Numbered from the stretch's first letter, positions 24,241-33,215 are shown. The stretch is DNA of 58,001 nucleotides from Chromatiales bacterium (GCA_026990045.1 JALSIK010000281.1:1-58001), one strand, 5' to 3'. Notes: generated by a model from the letters alone, not told the origin. Program-made: numbers and translations.

Positions 24241-25602
24241 ATGCCGCCGCAAGCCGCCATGACCGACATCCCGCGCGTGGGCTTCGTCAGCCTCGGCTGC
24301 GCCAAGGCCACGGTGGACTCGGAGCGCATCCTCACCCGCCTGCGGGCCGAGGGTTACGCCATCGTGGGCCGCTACGACGAGGCCCACCTGGTCATCGTCA
24401 ACACCTGCGGCTTCATCGACGCGGCGGTGGAGGAGTCCCTGGCCGCCATCGCCGAGGCCCTGGACGAGAACGGGCGCGTGGTGGTCACCGGCTGCCTGGG
24501 CGCGCGGGCGGAGGTGATCCGCGAGCGCTTTCCCCAGGTGCTGGCGGTCACCGGTCCCCACGCCGAGGAGGCGGTGATGGCCGCGGTGCACGCCCACCTG
24601 CCGCGGCGCCACGACCCGCGCCTGGACCTGGTCCCCGCGGGCGGGATCCGGCTCACCCCGCGCCATTACGCCTGGCTCAAGATCAGCGAGGGGTGCAATC
24701 ACCGCTGCACCTTCTGCATCATCCCCGCCCTGCGCGGGCGCCTGGTCTCGCGCGATCCCGGCGCGGTCCTGGCCGAGGCCGAGACCCTGGTCCGGGCCGG
24801 CGTGCGCGAGCTCATGGTCATCGCCCAGGACACCGCGGCCTACGGCGTGGACCGCCGCTACCGCCACGGCTTCTGGAACGGGCGCCCGGTGCGGGCCCGC
24901 ATCACCCACCTGGCCCGTGCCCTGGGCGGCCTGGGGGCCTGGGTGCGCCTGCACTATGTCTATCCCTATCCCCACGTGGACGAGCTGGTGGAACTCATGG
25001 CCGAGGGCGTGGTGCTGCCCTACCTGGACGTCCCGCTGCAGCACGCCAGCCCGCGGATCCTGCGTGCCATGCGCCGGCCCGCCGATGCCGGGGACATGCT
25101 GGAGCGCATCGCGGCCTGGCGCCGCACCTGCCCGGAGCTGACCCTGCGTTCCACCTTCATCGTGGGCTTTCCCGGCGAGACCGAGCGCGAGTTCGAGACC
25201 CTGCTGGCGTTCCTGCGCGAGGCCGGGCTGGACCGGGTGGGGGCGTTCGCCTATTCGCCGGTGGAGGGCGCGGCGGCCAACGCCCTGCCCGGCGCGGTCC
25301 CCGAGGCGGTGAAGCAGGAGCGGCTGGAACGGCTCATGGCGGTGCAGGCGGAGATCTCCGCCCGGCGCCTGCAGCGGCGGGTGGGCACCCGCACCACCGC
25401 GGTGGTGGACGCGGTGGCCGGCGACGGGCTGCGCCTGGGCCGCAGCCCGGCGGAGGCGCCGGAGATCGACGGCGTGATCCGGATCCACGGTTGCGATGCC
25501 GCGCCCGGGGAACGGGTGGAGGTGGAGATCACCGGCGCCGATGCCCACGACCTGGAGGCCCGGCCGCTGGTTCCGGCGGCCGCCGCGCCATCAGGATGCT
25601 GA
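24241..25602 (+). CDS. rimO: ribosomal protein S12 methylthiotransferase RimO
   Basis: 453 residues, normal for RimO. The UPF0004 domain has VSLGCAKATVDSE, NTCGFIDAA and TGCLGARAE, whose three cysteines bind one cluster. The radical-SAM domain has CNHRCTFC. The TRAM domain closes the chain. It adds a methylthio group to Asp88 of ribosomal protein S12. The usual LGCPKN signature reads LGCAKA here. The start may be 24241 or the internal ATG at 24259, which gives a more typical N terminus; no strong ribosome site favours either. A repeat element begins at its stop codon. Confidence 0.93.
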   Translation: MPPQAAMTDIPRVGFVSLGCAKATVDSERILTRLRAEGYAIVGRYDEAHLVIVNTCGFIDAAVEESLAAIAEALDENGRVVVTGCLGARAEVIRERFPQVLAVTGPHAEEAVMAAVHAHLPRRHDPRLDLVPAGGIRLTPRHYAWLKISEGCNHRCTFCIIPALRGRLVSRDPGAVLAEAETLVRAGVRELMVIAQDTAAYGVDRRYRHGFWNGRPVRARITHLARALGGLGAWVRLHYVYPYPHVDELVELMAEGVVLPYLDVPLQHASPRILRAMRRPADAGDMLERIAAWRRTCPELTLRSTFIVGFPGETEREFETLLAFLREAGLDRVGAFAYSPVEGAAANALPGAVPEAVKQERLERLMAVQAEISARRLQRRVGTRTTAVVDAVAGDGLRLGRSPAEAPEIDGVIRIHGCDAAPGERVEVEITGADAHDLEARPLVPAAAAPSGC

Positions 25603-25666
25603 AAAAGGCGTCCTGACTTTTTCCGGCGGACTTCGCGCGCGAGCGTGCTGTCTTCCAACAGCCCGC
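25591..25666 (+). repeat. dispersed two-hairpin element, copy 2
   Basis: Begins across the rimO stop codon as TCAGGATGCTGAAAAAGGCG and ends CTGTCTTCCAACAG. Both ends match the minus-strand reading of the element at 9105-9226; the middle is shorter. As there, it starts at a stop codon in the sense direction. Confidence 0.6.
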
Positions 25667-25778
25667 CAGGAGTGTGATCGCGATCCCAGATTCCCCCCGG
25701 GGCCGCTGGCACCGCGGTTCGATAACCCGTATTGAAGTGACGTCACCGCGAGGCCCCGGTTTTTGCCCGGGGGAGGCC

Positions 25779-27326
25779 ATGACCCACATGCTCCTGCTCA
25801 CCACGCCGGCACAGCATGCCGCCGACAATCCCGCCGTGGAGCGGGATCCCCGGCGCCTGCGCCAGTGGCTGGCGGCGCTGCCCACGCTCAACGTGCTGGA
25901 GACGGTGCACCGCCTGCAGCGCGTGCTCACGCCCTTCAACGAGCTGGCCCTGGACGACGAGCGCCGGCTGCGGCTGCTGGAGACCTACCGCGAGTCGCTG
26001 GAGTCCATCCTGTTCGAGTACGACGACCTGCGCCTGCGCCAGCTCGCCATCCCCGCCGACCAGCGCCATGCCGTGGCCCAGGACATCATGTGGCTGTACC
26101 TGGAGCTGGCCAGCGGCTACAAGATCGTGCTGCGCCACCAGCACGAGGCGGGCCGGACCCTGCGCCGGCACGGGCCCATGCTGCTGGCGGCCTTCCGCGC
26201 CGCCGAGGCCATGGCCCAGGCGGTGCTCTACGCCTACCGCGCCCACGAGCCGGTGCCGCCGCTGGTGCTGCTGGAGCTGCACCAGATCTATCACCTGGCC
26301 CGTGCCCACCAGGCCCACACCCGGACGGTGCGCGCGGCCCGCGGCGAGTACCGGCGGCCCACGCTGCAGGCCCTGTACCAGCGCCTGCTGTTGATCCTGG
26401 CCGCCGACGGGGCCGGGCTGGCCGGCAACGAGCTGTTCGAGACCTGGCTGCTGCTGGAGGAGTTCTGCGGCGAGGATTTCCTGGCCCGCGAGGACGCGCC
26501 CGCCGGCGGTTGGGCGGTCAACTGGATGGAGGACGCCCCGCCCCAGGTGCTGGAAGCGGCACCGGCGGCGGACACCCGCTGGGTGTTCGACCTGGCGCCG
26601 GTGATGGAGCACGTGGAGCAGTGGTGCCGGGCGCGCGAGGCCGAGGCCGGCGGGGCCGCCCTGGGCCGCCAGGAGGTGCGGCTGCTGCGGCGCCTGCTGC
26701 GGGCGCTGGAACGGGGCGGGGCGCCGGAGACCGGGGCCGGGCGCGCGGTGCGCCTGCTGGTGGGCCTGCCGCGGCTGGCCCGGGCCCTGGGGGAACCCGG
26801 CTGGCTGGAGGCGGCGGCCACGGTGGAGGTGCACGGCGGCATCGAGGTGCGGGCGGTGGAGGCCGACGGCGAAAGCCCCTTCGCCGGCGGCGACTGGGTG
26901 CTCCACCCCCTGGCGGGGGGACGCTGCCGCCTCGAGGCCGGCGGCGCGGAGCTGCCGCCCGGCTGCGGGCCCGGCCAGCTGGTGGGGGTGCTGGACATGT
27001 CCGCGGGCGAGCCCGCGCTCACCGTGGCCCTGGTGGAGGAAGCGGCCCGCGACGGCGGCGGCGCGAGGCTGGAGGCCAGCCTGCTGGACGGCCCGCCCAC
27101 CGCGGTGCGCCTGCACGGCGCCGGCCCCCAGCAGTGGGGCCTGTACCTGCCGCGCGACCCCGCGGCGCGGCGGCCCGCCACCCTGCTGGTGGAGCGCACG
27201 CTCCACCTCAACGGCCAGGCCCTGGAGGTGGACGTGGGCGGCCAGACCTACCGCGTGCGGCCGACGGCCACCATCACCGAGACCCCGGCCATCCGCCGGT
27301 TCTCGTTCAGCGTCGTGCGCGAGTAG
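25779..27326 (+). CDS. large soluble protein with PilZ-like C terminus
   Basis: 515 residues, starting after a strong GGGGGAGG. The first 330 residues are helical and leucine-rich (RRLRQWLAALPTLNVLETVH, VLELASGYK-like LYLELASGYKIVLRHQHEAG). From about 360 the pattern WVLHPLAGGRCRLEAGG ... GQLVGVLDMS ... YLPRD resembles the degenerate PilZ-like barrels at the end of several proteobacterial proteins of this size. Canonical cyclic-di-GMP residues are not intact, so binding is doubtful. No signal peptide. It stands alone after rimO. The domain reading is tentative. Confidence 0.6.
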   Translation: MTHMLLLTTPAQHAADNPAVERDPRRLRQWLAALPTLNVLETVHRLQRVLTPFNELALDDERRLRLLETYRESLESILFEYDDLRLRQLAIPADQRHAVAQDIMWLYLELASGYKIVLRHQHEAGRTLRRHGPMLLAAFRAAEAMAQAVLYAYRAHEPVPPLVLLELHQIYHLARAHQAHTRTVRAARGEYRRPTLQALYQRLLLILAADGAGLAGNELFETWLLLEEFCGEDFLAREDAPAGGWAVNWMEDAPPQVLEAAPAADTRWVFDLAPVMEHVEQWCRAREAEAGGAALGRQEVRLLRRLLRALERGGAPETGAGRAVRLLVGLPRLARALGEPGWLEAAATVEVHGGIEVRAVEADGESPFAGGDWVLHPLAGGRCRLEAGGAELPPGCGPGQLVGVLDMSAGEPALTVALVEEAARDGGGARLEASLLDGPPTAVRLHGAGPQQWGLYLPRDPAARRPATLLVERTLHLNGQALEVDVGGQTYRVRPTATITETPAIRRFSFSVVRE

Positions 27327-27363
27327 GACCGCCGCCCCCGGCGCGGAGGCGGACGCGCCGTGC

Positions 27364-28521
27364 CTACCAGATGTACTGGAACCGGGTGGAGACGGCCTTG
27401 CCCGAGTCATAGGCCAGGGCCGTGGGTGCATCCAGGCGGGTGTCGATGTAGTTCACCATCAGGCGCATGCTCCGGTCGAGGTAATAGTTCACGCCGAGGG
27501 TCGCGTTGGTGCCCTTGCGGCCGCCGTTGTTGTCGATGCCGTCGAGCACGCTGTAGCGGGCCACCAGTTCCCAGGCGCCGGCGCCGGACCGTGGCTTCAC
27601 CCGGCCGAACCTGCCCTGCTTGTAGGGCCGTGATTCACCGGTGATGAACCAGCTGCCCAGCACGTAGTAGCCACTGAAGTCCGCGCCCGGGCTGGTGTCG
27701 GCGGAGTCGACGCTGGCGGTGTAGTATTCGCCCTGCAACGAGAACGGCCCCATGACCATGGCGGCTTCCAGGTTGGTGATGCGCAGGCTGTCGGCACTCG
27801 ACAGCGCATAGCTGGTGACGATCTTGTCGGCCGTGTGCACCTCGGCCCGCTCCTTGAACTGGTAGCCGTTGCTGCCCAGGTCGCGGCGGCTGTACCCCAG
27901 GCCCAGGTGCAGCACGCGCGCCGGGGCATGGACGGGCGTGAACACCAGGCGTCCGGTCACGGCATAGAGTTGCCGGTTCCCGTTGAGGGCGTCGTCGCCG
28001 TCACTGAACAGCCCCGCCCGCCAGCCGAAGGTCTTGTTGCCGCCCTTGAAACTGATCCCGATGTTCCGGCTGGGGGCGAAGGCGTCCGTGACCATGGCGC
28101 GTTCGATGGTGGAGATGTACTTGGAGCTGGTCAGTTCCTCCAGTCCCATGGGCTCCTTGTGCTGGCCGATGGTCATGGTCACGCTCTCCCCCTTGCGCTG
28201 GATGTAGGCGTCCTTGATCTTGGCCTTGGCGCTGCCGTCGAAGTTGATCTGGAGCTTACCCTTCCAGCGCTTGTCGAGCTGGCTGGTGACGGCGATGCGG
28301 GCCCGGCGGATCTCGGTCTGGCTGCCGCCGGCGCCCCCGTTTGACGCATTGTGCGCCTGGTCGAAGCGGTCCCAGTCGTACATGAGGCGGCCGTTGATCT
28401 TGAAGGCGCTCTCCCCGCTCCTGGCCTTGAGCGTGCCGTGCTTGACCACGGCACCCTCCGCGGCCAGCACGGAACCGGATGCCGCCAGCATGACGGAAAT
28501 GGCAATCAGCGATTTGTGCAT
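27364..28521 (-). CDS. phosphate-selective porin, OprO/OprP type
   Basis: 385 residues. The signal peptide (MHKSLIAISVMLAASGSVLA) is followed by a 16-strand type pattern: FKINGRLMYDWDRFDQA, TEIRRARIAVTSQLDKRWK, TMTIGQHKEPMGLEELTSSK and a C-terminal QYIW whose last aromatic residue suits outer-membrane insertion. This is the Porin_O_P family, which imports phosphate or polyphosphate. It is divergent from an alkaline phosphatase and preceded by four Pho-box-like units, so induction under phosphate limitation is expected. Start chosen at the signal peptide; the upstream frame extension is not coding. Confidence 0.88.
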   Translation of the reverse strand: MHKSLIAISVMLAASGSVLAAEGAVVKHGTLKARSGESAFKINGRLMYDWDRFDQAHNASNGGAGGSQTEIRRARIAVTSQLDKRWKGKLQINFDGSAKAKIKDAYIQRKGESVTMTIGQHKEPMGLEELTSSKYISTIERAMVTDAFAPSRNIGISFKGGNKTFGWRAGLFSDGDDALNGNRQLYAVTGRLVFTPVHAPARVLHLGLGYSRRDLGSNGYQFKERAEVHTADKIVTSYALSSADSLRITNLEAAMVMGPFSLQGEYYTASVDSADTSPGADFSGYYVLGSWFITGESRPYKQGRFGRVKPRSGAGAWELVARYSVLDGIDNNGGRKGTNATLGVNYYLDRSMRLMVNYIDTRLDAPTALAYDSGKAVSTRFQYIW

Positions 28522-28604
28522 GTCGTCGTTCCCCGAACGTGAGTCGTTGTCGTTGCGGCCATGCCGTGATGGCCGAATGGCGAACGGGAGGATGCCCCGC
28601 GCGG

Positions 28605-28644
28605 ATGACCCGCGCGTGACCGCACGGTGACAGTCGCATGACGG
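28605..28644 (-). promoter_or_regulatory. four tandem Pho-box-like units, porin side
   Basis: On the minus strand: CCGTCAT GCGA CTGTCAC, then CGTG CGGTCAC, then GCGC GGGTCAT. The 7-mers repeat every 11 bp and match the PhoB half-site CTGTCAY (6, 7, 5 and 5 of 7). Exactly 10 bp further lies CATCCT, a possible weak -10. This is the arrangement of PhoB-activated promoters and points to the porin gene. Confidence 0.7.
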
Positions 28645-28805
28645 CTGCTCACGCCCCGTCCACCATGGGCTTCGGGGCATGGCACGGGCACCGGAGGCGG
28701 GGGGAGGCGGGGGGAGGCGGGAGGGGAAGGGCGGGAAGGATCCGGCCGGGCGTCGCCCGGGAGGACACCGGCCGGCCGCGGGCGGCGCCGGGATGCCTGC
28801 CCGCA

Positions 28806-28845
28806 ATGTGACGCCGTTTTCACAAAGTGTTCATCACGGGATCAC
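28806..28845 (+). promoter_or_regulatory. four Pho-box-like units, phosphatase side
   Basis: ATGTGAC GCCG TTTTCAC, then AAAG TGTTCAT, then CACG GGATCAC. The 7-mers are again 11 bp apart; each matches CTGTCAY at 4-5 of 7 positions, weaker than on the porin side. CATCAT, a 4/6 match to the -10 consensus, follows after 10 bp. The alkaline phosphatase start is at 28906. Confidence 0.55.
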
Positions 28846-28905
28846 CTGCGGCGGCCATCATCCCCCGCGACTGGAGACGCAAACCAAGACCGTTGGAGGG
28901 GAACC

Positions 28906-30501
28906 ATGAAACATTCCAGGACCATGATCCTTGCCCTGGCCGCGGTGGGCGGCGCGGGCCTGGGCGGCGCCGGCCACGCCGGGGAGGCCGAGACTCCCGG
29001 CTACTGGTACCACGCCGGCCAGGCCGCCGTGGCCCGGCTGGCCTCCCGGCGGCCCGGACAGGGGCGGGCGAAAAACGTCATCCTGTTCGTCGGTGACGGC
29101 ATGGGAATCAGCACCGTGACCGCGGCCCGTATCCTCGAAGGCCAGCTGCGTGGTGAGTCCGGCGAGGAGAACGTGCTGAGCTTCGAGACGCTGCCTTACA
29201 CCGCCCTGGCCAAGACCTACAATACCAACCAGCAGACTCCCGATTCGGCGGGTACCATGACGGCCATGATGACCGGGGTGAAGACCAAGGCCGGGGTGAT
29301 CGGCGTGGATCAGACCGTCGCCCGCGGCGACTGTGCGTCCAGCCGCGGCAAGGAGCTGGTCACCTTCCTCGAGCAGGCCGAGATGGCCGGCAAGGCGACG
29401 GGGGTGGTCACCACCGCCCGGCTGACCCACGCCACGCCCGCGGCGACGTATGCGCACACGCCCGAGCGCAACTGGGAAGACGACCACGACCTCACGGCCG
29501 AGGCACGGGCCAACGGGTGCAAGGACATCGCCCGCCAGCTCATCGAGTTCCCCCATGGCGACGGCATCGAGGTGGCGTTGGGTGGGGGACGGCGCAGCTT
29601 CTGGCCCCGGGACCTGGCCGACCCGGAGGATCCCGGCAAGACCGGCGAGCGGGACGACGGGCGCAACCTGGCCGAAGAGTGGGTTCAGCGTTACGAGCAG
29701 GCCGCCTTCGTCTGGAACAAGGATCAATTCGATGCCGTTGACCCGCGCCGGGTGCGGCACCTGCTGGGCCTGTTCGACCGTTCGCACATGGAGTACGAGG
29801 CCGATCGGGAGTACGACACCGGCGGGGAGCCCTCGCTGGCGGAGATGACCGGCAAGGCCATCGACATCCTGGCACAGAACCGCGAGGGCTATTTCCTGAT
29901 GGTGGAGGCCGGGCGCATCGATCACGGCCATCACGCCGGCAACGCCTACCGGGCGCTGACCGACACCATCGAGCTGGCCGAGGCGGTGAAGACCGCGCTG
30001 GCCAAGGTGGATCGCGAGGAGACGCTGATCATCGTCACCGCCGACCACAGCCACGTGTTCACCATCGCCGGATATCCCACCCGCGGCAACCCCATCCTGG
30101 GCCTGGTGGCGGGCAACGACAGCCGCGGCGAACCCACGGGCGAGCCGGCGCGCGCCGCCGACGGCCTGCCGTACACCACCCTCGGCTACGCCAACGGCCG
30201 CGGCTTCGCCATGCTGGAGCGCGGCGGAGACACCCGCTACGGCGAGCCCATCGCCACCGGCCGGCTGGTCGATCTCTCCGGCTTCGACACCGGGGACGAA
30301 GGCTTCCACCAGGAGGCCCTGGTCCCGCTGGGCGCGGAGACCCATGCCGCCGAGGACGTGGCCGTGTATGCCGGCGGTCCCGGCGCGTGGCTGATGCGTG
30401 GCGTACTGGAACAGAACGTGATTTACCACGTCATGGCCCGCGCCGCGGGCATTGCCGGCCGGTGGGATCGTGACGAGGGCCGATGGCGCGCGCGGGATTG
30501 A
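28906..30501 (+). CDS. phoA: alkaline phosphatase
   Basis: 531 residues. Signal peptide at the start (about 1-25). FVGDGMG supplies metal ligand Asp64 and TPDSAGTMTAMMTG supplies nucleophile Ser114; TTARLTHATPAATYAH, MVEAGRIDHGHHAGN and TADHSHVFTIAGY give the remaining zinc and magnesium ligands. It releases phosphate from monoesters in the periplasm. It is longer than the E. coli enzyme, with insertions around 165-250. GGAGGGGAACC precedes the ATG. Divergent from the phosphate porin, with Pho-box-like units in the gap, so the two form a phosphate-scavenging pair. A strong terminator follows. Confidence 0.92.
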   Translation: MKHSRTMILALAAVGGAGLGGAGHAGEAETPGYWYHAGQAAVARLASRRPGQGRAKNVILFVGDGMGISTVTAARILEGQLRGESGEENVLSFETLPYTALAKTYNTNQQTPDSAGTMTAMMTGVKTKAGVIGVDQTVARGDCASSRGKELVTFLEQAEMAGKATGVVTTARLTHATPAATYAHTPERNWEDDHDLTAEARANGCKDIARQLIEFPHGDGIEVALGGGRRSFWPRDLADPEDPGKTGERDDGRNLAEEWVQRYEQAAFVWNKDQFDAVDPRRVRHLLGLFDRSHMEYEADREYDTGGEPSLAEMTGKAIDILAQNREGYFLMVEAGRIDHGHHAGNAYRALTDTIELAEAVKTALAKVDREETLIIVTADHSHVFTIAGYPTRGNPILGLVAGNDSRGEPTGEPARAADGLPYTTLGYANGRGFAMLERGGDTRYGEPIATGRLVDLSGFDTGDEGFHQEALVPLGAETHAAEDVAVYAGGPGAWLMRGVLEQNVIYHVMARAAGIAGRWDRDEGRWRARD

Positions 30502-30538
30502 AGGAGAAAACGGCGGCAGGGATGCCGCACGCGCCCAG

Positions 30539-30565
30539 GGCCCTGCTCCGGCAGGGCCTTTTTTT
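30539..30565 (+). terminator. rho-independent terminator
   Basis: GGCCCTGC, loop TCCG, GCAGGGCC, then seven T. It lies 38 bp after the alkaline phosphatase stop and ends that transcript. Confidence 0.9.
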
Positions 30566-30681
30566 GCGGCGGATCTTCGTATCCCGGGACAGGAGGGCGG
30601 GAGCGCGGGGAACAGGCATGGCGGCGAGGCCGCCCCGCCGCCCTGGATCCGGCATCTGGGATCTGAATTCTGAGGCCGGGC

Positions 30682-31131
30682 TCAGCCCGGCGCGGCGGCG
30701 GCGATGTCCTTGAGCCGCGAGCGCAGGCCGGCCCAGCCCATGCCCAGGTTCACCGCCCGGGTGGTGACCAGCACCACCAGCAGGTCGGGGCGGTCGGGCA
30801 CCGCGCTGATGAAATGAAACACCCCGCCGGTGGCGAACTGCATCTCGTGCAGGCTGTGCCGGATCGCCTCGCCCTTGGCCTGTCCCAGCATCTTTTCCAC
30901 CGTGGCCACCGCCTTGCCCCGGAACAGGTCCACGGTGGCCGCGGCCAGGGTGTCCAGCAGGGACTGGGTGAACCAGGACACGTGGTGGGCCACGCCCAGC
31001 AGCAGGCCCGATTCCTGGTCCACCACCGCCGCGGCCAGGGCGTGGTCCACGGTCTCCACCATCTCGCGGCAGATGTCGTTGAGGTTGGACATGGCGGGCC
31101 GGGCCGGCGCCGGAGCCTGATCCGGGTGCAT
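30682..31131 (-). CDS. roadblock/LC7-domain protein 1
   Basis: 149 residues. After a Pro/Ala start the domain runs from MSNLNDICREMVETVDHALA to the end, with AAAVVDQESGLLLGVAHHV and ATGGVFHFISAVPDRPDLL typical of roadblock/LC7 folds. These proteins regulate small GTPases of the MglA type. The ATG at 31131 lies 2 bp after the previous stop; a second ATG at 31092 is possible. It is the last gene of the GTPase operon. Confidence 0.75.
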   Translation of the reverse strand: MHPDQAPAPARPAMSNLNDICREMVETVDHALAAAVVDQESGLLLGVAHHVSWFTQSLLDTLAAATVDLFRGKAVATVEKMLGQAKGEAIRHSLHEMQFATGGVFHFISAVPDRPDLLVVLVTTRAVNLGMGWAGLRSRLKDIAAAAPG

Positions 31132-31133
31132 GG

Positions 31134-31568
31134 TCAGCTTCCGGCCACTGCGGCGATGGTCTCGGCGGCCTGGCGCGCGTGGGCCAGGCACACCCCCAGG
31201 TTGGCGCCGGCCCGCGTGAACACGGTGAGCAGCAGCCGCGGTCCGGCATGGAGCAGGAAGATGCGCCCGCCCTCGCCCTCGATGAGCACGTTGCGCGGCT
31301 CGCCGCGCGCGCCTTCCCGGGCCAGGGTGTCGCACAGGGCCAGCAGGGCGCCGCTCATGGCGGCGAAGCGGTGGCGGTCGAGACCGGCGGGCAGGCGCTC
31401 GGCCCAGGCCACGCCGTCGGCACTGGAGACGATGGCGCCGTCGATGTCCTCGGCGAACTGGATCATCTGGTCGATGACCTGCCCGATGGCCTCGCGCACC
31501 GGGGCCGGGGCGGGGCCGTCGCCGGCCTCGCGGCTGAGGCGATCGATGACCTGGTCGATGATCTGCAT
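31134..31568 (-). CDS. roadblock/LC7-domain protein 2
   Basis: 144 residues with one roadblock/LC7 domain: FAEDIDGAIVSSADGVAWAE, FAAMSGALLALCDTLAREG, NVLIEGEGGRIFLLHAGPRL and TVFTRAGANLG. The pattern is close to MglB, the GTPase-activating partner of MglA. GAGGAGAACC stands before the ATG. It lies between the GTPase gene and the other roadblock gene, 23 bp and 2 bp away, so all are one transcript. The two roadblock proteins could form a heterodimer on the GTPase. Confidence 0.82.
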   Translation of the reverse strand: MQIIDQVIDRLSREAGDGPAPAPVREAIGQVIDQMIQFAEDIDGAIVSSADGVAWAERLPAGLDRHRFAAMSGALLALCDTLAREGARGEPRNVLIEGEGGRIFLLHAGPRLLLTVFTRAGANLGVCLAHARQAAETIAAVAGS

Positions 31569-31591
31569 GCGGTTCTCCTCGCGCCGGCGGC

Positions 31592-32122
31592 TCAATGGCC
31601 CAGCACGGCCAGCAGGGCGTGGATGAGCACCTTGACGTCCTCCGGGTTGCGGGCGTCGATCTCGAACACCGGCACCACCTGGTTGCGCTCCAGCAGCCGG
31701 GCCTGGAACGCCTCCAGCGGTACGGTGGCGGCGAGGTCGGACCGCGTGAGCCCGATGACCACGCCGGTCTCGCGGATGAAGTCGGCGAAGGCATCGAGGT
31801 AGAACTCCATCTGCGCCACCGGGTCGGGATGGTCGCAGTTGACCAGCAGGACCAGGCCGATGCCGCCCCGGGCGAGGATGGACCACATGAAGTCGAAGCG
31901 CTCCTGTCCCGGCGTGCCGTACAGGTGCACCCGCGTGCCGTCGTCCAGCAGCAGGTAGGCATAGTCCATGGCCACGGTGGTGGTGGACTTGAGGGCCCAG
32001 GCGCCGTCGGTGCAGGGCACGTCGGTGCCCACCGGCGGGGTGTCGGCGATGGCGCCGATGGCGGTGGTCTTGCCGGCCCCCACCGGGCCGGTGAAGATGA
32101 TCTTCTCCGTCGCCGCGAGCAC
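31592..32122 (-). CDS. MglA-like small Ras-family GTPase
   Basis: 176 residues. G1/Walker A is GPVGAGKT (12-19); G3 reads YGTPGQERF (68-76), with threonine in place of the usual aspartate of DTPGQ as in MglA-type proteins; the base-recognition motif is LTRSD (125-129), a variant of TKxD. No membrane segment. Such GTPases set cell polarity and pilus position in myxobacteria and xanthomonads. The GTG start was chosen because GAGGGGA lies 9 bases upstream, just after the previous stop. It sits in an operon with two roadblock proteins and next to a pilus-type chemosensory operon. Confidence 0.85.
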   Translation of the reverse strand: MLAATEKIIFTGPVGAGKTTAIGAIADTPPVGTDVPCTDGAWALKSTTTVAMDYAYLLLDDGTRVHLYGTPGQERFDFMWSILARGGIGLVLLVNCDHPDPVAQMEFYLDAFADFIRETGVVIGLTRSDLAATVPLEAFQARLLERNQVVPVFEIDARNPEDVKVLIHALLAVLGH

Positions 32123-32136
32123 GGTGCCGTGTCCCC

Positions 32137-33129
32137 TCAGCGCCGCAGGCTCAGGCGCCGGGCGATGCGCGCCAGCAGGCCGCGCCGGGATGGCGGCGGG
32201 GCGGGCGGCGCCGCCGCCGGGGCGTCGTCGCCGGCGCGCTCCAGCAGGCCCACGGCGAAGGCCGCGTTGTGGAAGTCGATGGTGGTGGCCAGCGGCACCC
32301 CGGTGGCGGCGGCCAGCCCCGCCAGCGTGTGCGGGGCCCGGGCCAGGGCCGCGGCCAGCTTCAGGTGGTCGGGGTGAAAGGCGTGGCGGGTGAAGTTGGG
32401 CCAGGCCTTGAGCCGCACCGGGGTCTCGGTGTCGTGGCCGGGCAGCAGGCGGCCGCCCGAGCAGGCCAGGGCCGCGTCCCACAGCAGGGTGCTCAGCGAC
32501 GTGACCTGGACCTCGCCTGCCGGGGCCCGCTCGCCGGGCGCCGGCTCGCGCACGGTGAAGGCCCCGGCGGGGCGGGTGAGCAGGCGGTGCAGGGCGGCGG
32601 TGTCCAGCGTGCTGGTGACGCTGCCGGCCTCGCCGTCGATCCAGGCCGATCCCGCGCCCGCCACCTCCAGCACCAGGCGCCGGCGCTGGTGGCGGGCGTC
32701 GAGCAGGGTACGGAACACGTCCACCGGCGTGGCCGCGGCCGGGCGGGCGGGCGCGTCCTGGCGCGACAACTGGGCCGCCATCTTTTCGTACAGCCGGCCC
32801 AGCAGGTCGCGGAAGCGGCCGATGTCCACCGGCTTGCGCACCGCGATGAGATTGCGCCCGATGCGGGCCTCCGCCGCCAGCAGCAGCTTGACCTGTCCCG
32901 GCCGCGCCGCCGCCAGCGCCTCGCGCCCTTCGCGGTGGTCGGCGTCCAGCACCAGCAGGTGCGCGCGCCGCGGCTGTGCCTCCAGCAGGGCGAAGGGCTT
33001 GCCGTCGTGGGCCAGCAGCTTGACGGCGGTGGTCAGGGCCAGCCGGTCCTGGTCGCCGAGGCCGGCCACGGCCAGGTACAGGGTGTGGCCGTGGGGCACG
33101 GAATGCTCGTTGTCGGGCGAAAGCGCCAT
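32137..33129 (-). CDS. pseudo-receiver protein, first gene of GTPase operon
   Basis: 330 residues, no signal peptide. Residues 15-120 look like a degenerate receiver fold: strands TLYLAVAGL and LLVLDAD, then VKLLLAAEA and a RKPVDIGRF segment where the receiver KP would be, but the phosphorylation geometry is not kept. A middle strand-rich part covers 140-250 and the end (AFHPDHLKLAAALAR to HNAAFAVGLLE) resembles a winged helix. No family name known to me fits. It is the first gene of the leftward operon and carries a CRP-type site upstream. It may link the chemosensory proteins to the GTPase. Confidence 0.7.
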   Translation of the reverse strand: MALSPDNEHSVPHGHTLYLAVAGLGDQDRLALTTAVKLLAHDGKPFALLEAQPRRAHLLVLDADHREGREALAAARPGQVKLLLAAEARIGRNLIAVRKPVDIGRFRDLLGRLYEKMAAQLSRQDAPARPAAATPVDVFRTLLDARHQRRRLVLEVAGAGSAWIDGEAGSVTSTLDTAALHRLLTRPAGAFTVREPAPGERAPAGEVQVTSLSTLLWDAALACSGGRLLPGHDTETPVRLKAWPNFTRHAFHPDHLKLAAALARAPHTLAGLAAATGVPLATTIDFHNAAFAVGLLERAGDDAPAAAPPAPPPSRRGLLARIARRLSLRR

Positions 33130-33215
33130 GGCGGTTGCGCGGTCTCCTCGATCTCCTGCTCGCTGGGGTGCTGAAAGACTATCGGCCACGGGCATGCCGG
33201 CGCCGCGTGGAAGAG

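Noticed and set aside
25705..25722. tRNA-like GGTTCGATAACC
   Set aside because: No acceptor stem, anticodon arm or CCA could be built around it.
25737..25746. Perfect palindrome GTGACGTCAC
   Set aside because: It is short, and the same core occurs by chance inside the PilI-like coding region at about 34727; no partner regulator is indicated.
28807..28825. Possible CRP site (TGTGA ... TCACA) before phoA
   Set aside because: The arms are 8 bp apart instead of 6. The same bases fit the 11-bp Pho-box period, which agrees with the function of the gene.
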